Positions 16,833-24,536 of a stretch of DNA of 64,000 nucleotides are shown in pieces; position 1 is the stretch's first letter, and each line of letters begins with the position of its first letter. The notes beneath the pieces were generated by a model, which was given only the letters and a program-made list of their open reading frames with translations, did not search any database and was not told the DNA's origin. The stretch covers positions 1 through 64,000 of the forward strand of contig JACPWG010000049.1 of assembly GCA_016197205.1 (NCBI GenBank), given 5' to 3'. Origin of the DNA: Planctomycetota bacterium. Lineage in GTDB: Bacteria > Planctomycetota > MHYJ01 > WSZJ01 > JACPWG01. The position numbers and the translations under genes are program-made.

Positions 16833-18875
16833 TCAGTCGGGGGTGGTCGCGAAGACCGAGACGTGGACGGTCTCTCCGTCGTAGACAAGGGCCTGTCCCT
16901 CGATTCGCTCGTCCGCCCCGAAGTCCGCCTGGAGGGTCTGGGCGCTTTGCCGCTTTTGTTTCGCACTCGGTTCGGGTGCGCCACCCGCGTTGCCCGCGGC
17001 AGTGGGATTCGTCGCGGCCGCCTCCCTGCGAAGTGCATCCTCGAGCGACGCTGGGGCCGGCTCCACCGGCGCATAATTCGCGTAGCCCAGTCGTTCCACG
17101 AAGCTTCGCACGTACCGCCGGCTCGGCGCGGCGACGGCGGGGCCCTCGTCCAGCAGGGCATCCGCGGCGAGCGACGCGAGAAGCCGCGGGTAACTGTCGT
17201 CGAAGAGACGACGACCGCCGAAAATGTCGATGCTTACGATCTGGTGCCCGACCACGGCCACGAGGCCGAGGCAGCTCCGGCGCGCGCCCGCGGTTCCGGC
17301 AGCGTCTTCGCCCGCCCCCGCCGCATCCCCCGCGCCCGCGCCCAGGTCGGCAAGGGCGGCCTGGCACTCGCGGATCCGCGTCGCGAGGGCCGGTTGTTCG
17401 TAGGCGCCGCGAAGGCACGACGTCCGCGGCTGCGCCTGCGCCCGGCTGAGAAAGGCGTCCACCTCGCTCCACACGCGCCCCTGGCCGGCCCGCGCGAGCA
17501 GCCTGCGGATCGGGAGAGGCGCGAGGCAGTCGAACCCGTGGAAGACCGGGGTGGGGCCGCTCGACCGCCCGCGTTCGCAACAGAACACCGGCAGCGTCGC
17601 GCGCTCCTTCGGCGCAAGCACGAGGTCCCGATAGCTTACCCGGTCCTGGTCCCCTCCGATGAGCATCTGGCCGGAAGGCACGAGGATCGGCCGTTCGCCG
17701 CGGTTCTCGATCGTCACGCCGGCGTCGTCGCGTACCTCGACCTCGCCGGCACGCGCGGCCTCGGATAGGGTGATCACCCTACTCCGGGGATCTCCCGCTG
17801 TGAAGAGCGGGTACACGGCGAGCCGGCGGTAGGCCAGCGGCGCGCCGACCACGACGCCGTCGAGGGCGCGGATCGCGTCCGGGGCGGACCCGCTCGCCGC
17901 GGTCCGGACGATGACGTCCTCCGTCTCCGCGCGGGACCGGGCGGCGGCGGCCCGCTCGCGCGCAAGGGCCTCGCGCTCGTCGGGCGTCACCCAGAGCCCG
18001 TCATCGCAGACGAAGCCCTTGGCCGTGAGGATCTGCTCGGGCGTCCGCCACTCCCCTTGGTAGAAGCGCAGGCCCTTCTCGAGGTTCGCCCGCTCTTCGT
18101 GCAGGACCCAGCGGCCCTTGTACTCTACGAAGCCCCGCGCGACGGCCTCCGCGCGCGGCAGCCACGCGCCCTTCACGCGCACGTCCCCGAGCCGGGTGCG
18201 GGTGGCGTAGTCGTCCGGGTCGAGCGCGAGGACGTGGCGGAAGCGTTCTTCCGCCTGCGCGTGGAGCCCCTGCTCTTCGCACCACACGCCGAGCTTGTGG
18301 TTGCCGGCGGCGTCCCGCGTGTCGACGTGGGCGAGCAGCTCGGCGTAGCGCGCGAGCGTGGAAGGCGGCCGCTGCGGCTGCGCCGCTTGCGCTGCCGGCG
18401 CGGCCTTTCGCACGCCCGAGGCGTCCGCGATCCCGGCCGCAGGGTCGTTCGGAGTCCCGCGCCCCGCGCCCGCGCGGCCGAGGAAACCCCAGGCCGCGGC
18501 CAAGACCAGGCCGGCCGCGAGCGGCACGACCCAGGGCATGGCTCGCCGCCACGCAGCGGACCCGCGGCCTCGCTGTGCGACGGCCTCCCGTGCCGCTTGC
18601 AGCGTGGCCTCGCGAAAGGTGCGCGCCTCGGTGGCGACCGCCGCCCGCGGGCCGCACCCATCGCCGTCCGCAACTCCGCGGGCGTTCCCGCCCGCAGCCC
18701 CGTGTGCGTGGTCGTCCGCGGCTTTCAGCCGCCGGCCGACTTCGCCGAGACCCGACAGTTCTGCCCGACACGCTGCGCAACCTCGAAGATGGCGCTCCAC
18801 GCGCCACCGTTCCGCCAGCTCCACCTCCTCATCCAGGAAGCTGGAGAGCTGTTCCCGGATCTCTTGGCATTCCAT
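16833..18875 (-). CDS. Zinc-finger anti-sigma factor fused to an ARPP-1 (DUF6569-like) domain
   Basis: The 680-residue protein opens with an anti-sigma zinc finger (His29-x3-Cys33-x2-Cys36, ERHLRGCAAC). One membrane helix lies near 110-132 (WVVPLAAGLVLAAAWGFLG), then a TPR-like/EF-repeat stretch (EERFRHVLALDPDDYATRTR). The C-terminal 330 residues resemble the ARPP-1 family (LAYRRLAVYPLF, ILVPSGQMLIGGDQDRVSYR), also seen in the protein at 54025-54975. The expected role is holding the sigma factor encoded 15 bp upstream until an extracytoplasmic signal releases it. The ARPP-1 part as sensor is inference. Confidence 0.85.
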   Translation of the reverse strand: MECQEIREQLSSFLDEEVELAERWRVERHLRGCAACRAELSGLGEVGRRLKAADDHAHGAAGGNARGVADGDGCGPRAAVATEARTFREATLQAAREAVAQRGRGSAAWRRAMPWVVPLAAGLVLAAAWGFLGRAGAGRGTPNDPAAGIADASGVRKAAPAAQAAQPQRPPSTLARYAELLAHVDTRDAAGNHKLGVWCEEQGLHAQAEERFRHVLALDPDDYATRTRLGDVRVKGAWLPRAEAVARGFVEYKGRWVLHEERANLEKGLRFYQGEWRTPEQILTAKGFVCDDGLWVTPDEREALARERAAAARSRAETEDVIVRTAASGSAPDAIRALDGVVVGAPLAYRRLAVYPLFTAGDPRSRVITLSEAARAGEVEVRDDAGVTIENRGERPILVPSGQMLIGGDQDRVSYRDLVLAPKERATLPVFCCERGRSSGPTPVFHGFDCLAPLPIRRLLARAGQGRVWSEVDAFLSRAQAQPRTSCLRGAYEQPALATRIRECQAALADLGAGAGDAAGAGEDAAGTAGARRSCLGLVAVVGHQIVSIDIFGGRRLFDDSYPRLLASLAADALLDEGPAVAAPSRRYVRSFVERLGYANYAPVEPAPASLEDALRREAAATNPTAAGNAGGAPEPSAKQKRQSAQTLQADFGADERIEGQALVYDGETVHVSVFATTPD

Positions 18876-18890
18876 GATGGCTTTCGACTC

Positions 18891-19526
18891 CTACGAGGCG
18901 GACCGCGCGCCGAGTTGTACCGGAGCGGAGCGCTTGCCCGCGGCAGGTCCGGCCTCGCCCGACATCGCCGCCGCCAGCCGCTTCCGCGCCCGGTGGATCG
19001 TCACCTTCACGTTCTCCAGGGTGCAGCCGAGGATCCCCGCGATTGCCGCGTACGACTTTCCCTCCAGCTCGCGGAGCAGGAGGCAGGCCTTCGCGTCCGG
19101 CGCCAGCTTGTCGAGCTCCCGCCAAAGCTGGTCGACGTCCTCCCGCCCTTCGGCCTGGCGGTCCGGCGCCGCGGCCGCCGCACGCGGATCGGCCAGCTCT
19201 TCGGCCAGCTCGTCCACCGGGGTGCCGGAGAGCCGCGCCGCGAGCCGCTTTTTCTGGTTGCGGCGGCGCAGCTCGTCGATGCAGAGCCGCGTCAGGACGC
19301 GGTAGAGGTACACGGTGAAGCGACCGCACTCCCGGTATTCCGGCGCGGCGTGGACGAGGCGAAGGAACCCTTCCTGCGCCACCTCTTCGGCCGTGTGGTG
19401 GTCCCCGAGACAGCGACGGCAATACCGGATCGCCGCCGCCTGGTGCCGGTCGAGCAGGAGCCCCAGGGCCTCCAGCTCGCCGCGGGCGAGGCGCTCCATC
19501 AGCCCTTCGTCGTCCTGGCTGGGCAT
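18891..19526 (-). CDS. ECF-type RNA polymerase sigma factor
   Basis: The 211-residue protein has region 2 (AIRYCRRCLGDHHTAEEVAQEGF, then YLYRVLTRLCIDELRRR) and region 4 (LLRELEGKSYAAIAGILGC, VKVTIHRARKRL). It should direct RNA polymerase to an extracytoplasmic-function regulon. It is first in an operon with the zinc-finger anti-sigma protein and the prenyltransferase-repeat protein. The ATG follows AGGAGAGACGG. The upstream region contains TGTAACTTTCGACGAAAAG, which could be part of an autoregulated ECF promoter, but that is a weak guess. Confidence 0.95.
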   Translation of the reverse strand: MPSQDDEGLMERLARGELEALGLLLDRHQAAAIRYCRRCLGDHHTAEEVAQEGFLRLVHAAPEYRECGRFTVYLYRVLTRLCIDELRRRNQKKRLAARLSGTPVDELAEELADPRAAAAAPDRQAEGREDVDQLWRELDKLAPDAKACLLLRELEGKSYAAIAGILGCTLENVKVTIHRARKRLAAAMSGEAGPAAGKRSAPVQLGARSAS

Positions 19527-19661
19527 CCGTCTCTCCTGTGCGCCCGGGAGGGGATCGGGGAGGGGGAGGCGTCGCTCCGTCCTTGTGAACGGAGCTTTTC
19601 GTCGAAAGTTACAGCGTCGGGGAATTTTGGCCGGGGAGCGAAACGGTCGGGGGGACGCGTT

Positions 19662-20300
19662 CTACTCCCCGTTCTCGTTGGGCGCGCGCCCTGTGGCATA
19701 CCACGTGGGATAGGAAATCGTGCCCTGCATCGTGAACCCCGCGAGCGCGCGCCGCAGAATCCGCTTTCGTTCCTTCGGGTCCAGCCCGGTCGCCGCCAGT
19801 TTTTCACGGTAGGCGACGAACGTCTCCACGAAATCGTTGAAGCGACCGTCGAAGATTTGCTCGAGCCCCTTGCGGACGCCGCCGCTCAGGCCTGGGGAGG
19901 AGGCGCCGCTGGAGACGGCGATGCGCATGCGTCCGGCGCGCACGAGACCGGGCATGGTGAAATCGCAGAACTGGGGCTGATCGTAGCTGCAGATGAGGAC
20001 GCCCAGCGCACGGCAGGTATCGAAGATGAGTTGCGAAAGGGCCGGCTCGGTCTTTACGCAGTTCATGACAAGGAAGGTGTCGCGCGTGACGTCGGCCGGC
20101 TCGAAGGGTCCCGTGCGGCAGGTCGCGTGCCCCTCGGCCACGTGCCGGTCGATCGCCGGGAGGGTCTTCTTCGCGACCACGTGGATGACTGCGCGGCACT
20201 CGTGGAGGCGTTCGATCTTTTCCAGCGCCTCGTCGTCGCCGCCTACGATGAGGCAGCGGCGCCGGTCCACGTCCATGTTGACCTGGTAGTAGTTTTTCAT
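19662..20300 (-). CDS. Precorrin-2 dehydrogenase / sirohydrochlorin ferrochelatase-like protein
   Basis: The 212-residue protein resembles the N-terminal part of siroheme synthase (CysG/Met8p). The N-terminal NAD-binding stretch is RRCLIVGGDDEALEKIERL and the family segment CDFTMPGLVRAGRMRIAVSSGASSP (shown in part) is clear, the latter containing the SSGGxSP-like loop. The reaction expected is NAD-dependent oxidation of precorrin-2 and perhaps iron insertion to make siroheme. The glycine loop is unusual (GGDDEALEK rather than GGGxVAxRK). The ATG at 20300 has GGAGG five bases upstream. It is separate from the sigma-factor operon 135 bp away. Confidence 0.85.
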   Translation of the reverse strand: MKNYYQVNMDVDRRRCLIVGGDDEALEKIERLHECRAVIHVVAKKTLPAIDRHVAEGHATCRTGPFEPADVTRDTFLVMNCVKTEPALSQLIFDTCRALGVLICSYDQPQFCDFTMPGLVRAGRMRIAVSSGASSPGLSGGVRKGLEQIFDGRFNDFVETFVAYREKLAATGLDPKERKRILRRALAGFTMQGTISYPTWYATGRAPNENGE

Positions 20301-20362
20301 CGGCCTCCGAGCTTGCAAGCTGGGATCCAGGGGCACTTGGTCGCGCCCGCATCCACTAGCCT

Positions 20363-20445
20363 GACGCGGGTAGCCGCAACCAAAGACGAACACGGGTGGG
20401 ACGCTTGTGGCACCCCTCCCCCCGACCCTCTCCCCTACGAGGGAA
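20363..20445 (+). repeat. Dispersed repeat shared with 9097-9180
   Basis: Carries GCCGCAACCAAAGACGAACA, GACGCTTGTGGC and CCCCCGACCCTCTCCCCTAC in the same order and orientation as the copy upstream of the JAMM gene. Confidence 0.65.
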
Positions 20446-20550
20446 TAGCCTAACGCGGCCGGTGGCCGCAACCAAAGGAGGGCACCCTCCTTCCTCCCGC
20501 CTCCCCACCTCCGCGCTGCGCGCTTCGGTGGCCAAGCGTGGGAGCTTCGG

Positions 20551-20612
20551 AACGTGCTATGCCCCGGAATCATCAGCGCTGCGGCGCAAATAATTCCGGG
20601 GAATAGCATACC
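20551..20612. repeat. Inverted-repeat stem-loop
   Basis: GTGCTATGCCCCGGAATCAT pairs with AATTCCGGGGAATAGCATA around a short GC-rich centre. It lies downstream of the frameshifted NACHT gene end and could be a structured repeat or terminator. Confidence 0.55.
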
Positions 20613-20697
20613 CCTGCCGCTGAAGAGGGTCAATAGGTCGAGTGTTCGGTCACGACCCTTCCGGGCTGAACCCCCGTGATCATCGCGCGTGCCGTGC

Positions 20698-21005
20698 TCA
20701 TGAGTTTCCATCGCTCTCCGTCAGGTCCCACAGTGCTTCACCCGCTGCCTCGCGCACCCGGGAATCGCGGTGCATTCGCAAAAGTTCCCGAAGCCGCGGG
20801 ATGCTCGCGATTTCGCCGAGATGACCGAGGGCGAGGGCCGCCTCCCGCAAGCACTCGAATTCAGCGGGTTTTTCCGTAGGGCGTTCGAGGATCCTCATCA
20901 GGCCGCCGACCGCTTCGCGAGCTCGGAGGACTCCCAGCGCGCGAGCCGCGGTCTCGGGGGGGAGTCCCGCCACCGCGTCCGGGGGAGCGGGGGCCGGCGA
21001 AGCGC
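20698..21005 (-). pseudogene. Frame-displaced HEAT C-terminus of the NACHT-HEAT gene
   Basis: In the next reading frame the HEAT pattern continues (AARALGVLRAREAVGGLMRI, LREAALALGHLGEIASIPRL, RVREAAGEALWDLTE) to a stop at 20698. The frame change falls in a C-rich run near 20985-21003, where the main ORF turns into low-complexity sequence. A one- or two-base indel, real or from sequencing, would reconnect both parts. Confidence 0.7.
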
Positions 21006-24000
21006 GTCGAGGAGCGTGGGCAGGACTTCCTGCGTCCCGAGAGCGCTCAAGGCCAACGCGGCAGCTTCGCAAATGGAGGGGCCGGTGTTCGGGTCCCGGA
21101 GCAAGTCCAGGAGCGCCGAGCTCGCACGTGCGTCGCCGATTTCACCCAAGGCGCGGACCGCGGCTCGCCTCAACTCCCCGGGCGGTTCGGAACGCAGGAT
21201 TCGGAGAAGCACCTCCTGGGCCTCTTGCACGCGCATCGTTGCGAGCGCATAGACGGCCTGCGTGCGAGGAAAAGTCGCATCGCGACCTGCCAATCCGTCA
21301 AGCAGAGCGGGGACGATCTCCCGGCACTGCAAGCGTCCAAGGGCGAGGACGGCGCCGCCTCGCAAGTGGGCCCTTTTCCTGTCCGCGCTCGGCTCGGCAA
21401 GCAACTTTCGTAAATGGGGGATGCTCTCTCCGTCCGCCAGCGAGCCCAGCGCCAGAGCGGCGGCCCAACGAACACTCTCCGCGAGGCTTTCGTCTGCGAG
21501 AACTTTTCGCAGCTCCGGCAGGACTTCGGGGCGTCGCAGTCTGCCGAGGTCCTGTGCCACCCAGACGACGTTGACGGCTGAGCGCAGGTCGGCCAGAAGG
21601 AGGTCTGTCGCTTGCGGGGCGCCAAGCTCGGCGAGCGCGGCACGCGGACGGGAAGGAAGCCTCCCTCGGTCGTTCGGGTCGGCTGCCAGGCGCTTGGAGA
21701 GTTCCGCGGCGACCGGCGTGTCCCGAAGTTGCCGCAGGGTCGCGTGCACGATGGCTTCGGGAAGCCCGGGGGCCTCCGGCCTTCCGCGGATGGCATCCTC
21801 GAGTCGGTCGACGATTGCCCGATCGAGGTCGGGATTCAGTCTTGGCACCTCCGCCGCGCACAGGGCCGCCACCACGAGCCCCTTGTGCAACTCCGCATTG
21901 TGCCAATCTCGTGCGTCGGCGAGGATTGACTGCACGAACTCCGCCGCCTCCCGTCCTCGCAGGTGGATGACGGCCAGCTCCCCGACCGTCATGCGCACGA
22001 TCTCCCGCCACTGCGGCAAGTACTTCACCGACGCCAGCCGGGAGAAGAAGCTACCCTCCTGGACGAGGTGTCGGGCGGACAAGAAGTCCTGAAAACTGCG
22101 ATGAAGGAAAGCCCACTCCCTCCGCCCCGTCTCGCGCAGCAGGGCCCCCGCGGCTTCCAGCCGCTGGAGAAAATCTCGGGCGGGAAGGGTTGCCACGCCG
22201 GCGGCCGAAGCACCCACCCCAGTATCCGCAGGCACTCGCTTCGTCAGCTCCAGCAGGAGTTCCCCCTCGGGGATCCGACCGCTGGGCCGGTTCTCGTGCA
22301 GGTGCAGAGCGAGTCCCGGCAGCACGACCCGCCCCTCCCGCTCGTAGTCCACGCCGCGCGCCGGTTGGGGACTCTCGGCGTCTCTGCGTGCCTGCGCCCA
22401 AGAGTCCACCAGCGCTTTCGTCGCGAGGTCGAAGGCAAGCACCCGACTCGGAATCAAGTCCACCTGTTGAGCGCCAAGCTGTACGGCGAGAGCCAGCAGC
22501 AGCGGGCTTCGCGCGAAGGGCGCCCATGGGAAGTGGGACTCCCACCCGTGTGCGAGCTGGTCGGCGCGCTGCGTGGCGGCCCGTTCGGCCTCGGCGGGGC
22601 CCGCGCCCTGTCCCCGGAAAAGCTCGGTGAGATAGGAGCGAAGCATCGGTCGGATCGCTTCCCGGGACAGCGGTTCGAGCACAAAAGGCGTGACGCCGCC
22701 GGGGAGCGTGAGTCCCGGATACCCCAGCGGTCGGCACGATACGATCCATCGGTGCCGACGGAGGCGAGGGTCGTGTGCAAGCCGTTCGATGAGGGAGGCC
22801 GCCGCTCGGACGCCGCAACCCGTCGACACCTCGTCGAGGCCATCGAGGAGGAAGAGGACACGAGAGCGGCTGCCGGCATCCCGGATCGCTCCGGCGAGCG
22901 CAGCCTCCGACACTCCGGTCGCGCCGGCCACGACCCTGGCAAACAGCCGTTCCGGCGGGTCGTCGGCGTGCTCCTCCTGGCATTGAAGAAGCGCGGCAAC
23001 GTTCGCATGGATGGGGAGCAGACGTTCCTGGAGTCCCAGTCTCTCGCAGGTCACAGCTTGTCCGGCTGCCGCGACCATGGCGAGGTAGCGCAGCTCCACA
23101 TTCACGCTGTTCAGCAGGCGGCCCGGGCTGATGATCTGGACTCGGTCGTCGTAGACGAAGACTCGCACCTGGGCCTGGGCGAGATAGTCGCGGTGCGCGA
23201 CGGCGTTCACGAGCGCCTCCTCGACAGCCTCGACGGGCGCCGGGTAGATCGAGGAAGGCACGGTCGACGCCCCTTGCCCCAGGTGCCTGCGGAGAAACGC
23301 GCGTGCAGCGACGATCTGCTTTTCCACGCACCCGTTGAGCTCTTCGCGGTCCAGGAATTCCTCGCTGATTTGAGTGCCCTTGTGTCGAATCGCGGTGACC
23401 CGGGCGTAAGGTCGAGCCTGTTGAGGATTGCGCCCAAAACAGAGCAACCCCCCGATGGTCGGGTGCCCGGACGCCGTCAGCAGCTTCATGTTGATGAGCG
23501 CCTGCCGTAAAGGGTGGGCGGGCAAGTCCCCCAGCTCGGGTCGGACCCGCTGCAGGTACTCCTGATCGAGCTCGTCGGCTCCGGCGCCTTCCGCGGGCAG
23601 CTCGTCGGGCTGCAGCGCCTCGGCCGACTGGTAAAGCTCCAACAATTCCTGGCGGGTCGCCAGCCGGCGGCCGGCGGCGGTTCGCAGGTAGTACTGGCCG
23701 CGATTCGTGCGGTAGGGACGCTGCGGCCCCCGTACGATTTCGATGACCAGGATGATTCTCGAATCCAGCTCAACCTTCTCGACGAGGATGAGCGAAAGCG
23801 GCGGTTCAATGTTGTTGCGACTGATGTTGTCCACCTGTCGCAGCATGAGGTCGGGGTCCGACACCCCGCGGAGGGATCGGTCGTCGCCCACTCCTAGCAG
23901 GACAAGCCCACCCGCCGAATTGGCGAATGCCACGAGCGCGGAGGCCAGCTCGTCCGGCCAAACTCTGTCGTCCTTGAATTCCGTGCGAGAGTCTTCGCCT

Positions 24001-24035
24001 GCTCGGATGCGATCCCGCAGGTCGCCTGGGGTCAT
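20898..24035 (-). CDS. Chimeric AlbA_2/HATPase - NACHT-HEAT protein lacking the P-loop
   Basis: The 1045-residue product starts MTPGDLRDRIRAGED at ATG 24035 (AAGG upstream). Residues 1-120 are a Schlafen AlbA_2 domain (SRTEFKDD, AFANSAGGLVLLGVGDD). Residues 260-313 are the HATPase_c_4 segment usual in that family (VEEALVNAVAHRDY, DRVQIISPGRL). At about 315 the sequence jumps to LRYLAMVAAAG, which in NACHT proteins directly follows the Walker A GxxGxGKSTL; the P-loop itself is absent. Walker B VLFLLDGLDEVS is at 393-404. From about 690 HEAT repeats continue to a frameshift. It looks like an in-frame deletion fused two neighbouring genes. NACHT-HEAT and AlbA proteins are often defence-related, but this version is probably impaired as an ATPase. 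Confidence 0.8.
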   Translation of the reverse strand: MTPGDLRDRIRAGEDSRTEFKDDRVWPDELASALVAFANSAGGLVLLGVGDDRSLRGVSDPDLMLRQVDNISRNNIEPPLSLILVEKVELDSRIILVIEIVRGPQRPYRTNRGQYYLRTAAGRRLATRQELLELYQSAEALQPDELPAEGAGADELDQEYLQRVRPELGDLPAHPLRQALINMKLLTASGHPTIGGLLCFGRNPQQARPYARVTAIRHKGTQISEEFLDREELNGCVEKQIVAARAFLRRHLGQGASTVPSSIYPAPVEAVEEALVNAVAHRDYLAQAQVRVFVYDDRVQIISPGRLLNSVNVELRYLAMVAAAGQAVTCERLGLQERLLPIHANVAALLQCQEEHADDPPERLFARVVAGATGVSEAALAGAIRDAGSRSRVLFLLDGLDEVSTGCGVRAAASLIERLAHDPRLRRHRWIVSCRPLGYPGLTLPGGVTPFVLEPLSREAIRPMLRSYLTELFRGQGAGPAEAERAATQRADQLAHGWESHFPWAPFARSPLLLALAVQLGAQQVDLIPSRVLAFDLATKALVDSWAQARRDAESPQPARGVDYEREGRVVLPGLALHLHENRPSGRIPEGELLLELTKRVPADTGVGASAAGVATLPARDFLQRLEAAGALLRETGRREWAFLHRSFQDFLSARHLVQEGSFFSRLASVKYLPQWREIVRMTVGELAVIHLRGREAAEFVQSILADARDWHNAELHKGLVVAALCAAEVPRLNPDLDRAIVDRLEDAIRGRPEAPGLPEAIVHATLRQLRDTPVAAELSKRLAADPNDRGRLPSRPRAALAELGAPQATDLLLADLRSAVNVVWVAQDLGRLRRPEVLPELRKVLADESLAESVRWAAALALGSLADGESIPHLRKLLAEPSADRKRAHLRGGAVLALGRLQCREIVPALLDGLAGRDATFPRTQAVYALATMRVQEAQEVLLRILRSEPPGELRRAAVRALGEIGDARASSALLDLLRDPNTGPSICEAAALALSALGTQEVLPTLLDALRRPPLPRTRWRDSPPRPRLARWESSELAKRSAA

Positions 24036-24536
24036 GGGCACTGCCTTCTGTGAAACCCAACGAACTGAGACTCTATCCCTGGCAGCCCGCTGCCGGCAGT
24101 CGCGCACAAAAAGTCCAGCCACCGAACACGCGACAGGGCCCGGATTTCATGAAGAGGATTCGAGGGTCCCCGCGGGGTTGGACGACCATTCCCGATTCAC
24201 GGACCAGATGCGTGCGCCTGCGGAAAGGACACGGCACAGTAGCATAGCCCTCCACGCCCAGCCGGTCAAGACCACGGTGCCTCGCAGCACGAAGCTCCTC
24301 GGCAGCGGCGGAGTGCAGGTTCGTGAACCGGCCGCTCCGGAGGTAGAGGGCGCCGCCTCTGCCCAGCCCCCTCGTCTGGCGACGCCCCGGCGCGTCCTCC
24401 CGCCATCGGCTTGGTTCCAAACACCGCCCCCCTCCGTCCCGTAGTAGTACTTCTTGCCCCGCGAACCGCCCCTCGCTAGAATTTCGCGCCCGGTTCCGCC
24501 CCCGTTCGCCTTCTTCCCCTCGCACATGGAGGTGCC
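24036..24536. other. Divergent intergenic region
   Basis: No supported gene. It holds the start region of the NACHT chimera on the minus strand and a good promoter for the protease gene at 24454-24482. Confidence 0.5.
24454..24482 (+). promoter_or_regulatory. Putative sigma-70 promoter of the PDZ-trypsin gene
   Basis: TTGCCC at 24454-24459 and TAGAAT at 24477-24482, spacing 17, about 55 bases before the GTG start. Confidence 0.55.

Larger units (their letters stand above)
20301..20697. other. Intergenic region with repeats and a stem-loop
   Basis: No coding sequence is supported. It contains the repeat shared with 9097-9180 (20363-20445), a shorter third partial copy of its CCGCAACCAAAG part near 20463, and an 18-bp-arm stem-loop at 20551-20612. 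Confidence 0.6.

Noticed and set aside
20898..24035. NACHT chimera considered as an intact defence ATPase
   Set aside because: The P-loop is missing and the C-terminus is frameshifted, so activity cannot be claimed.
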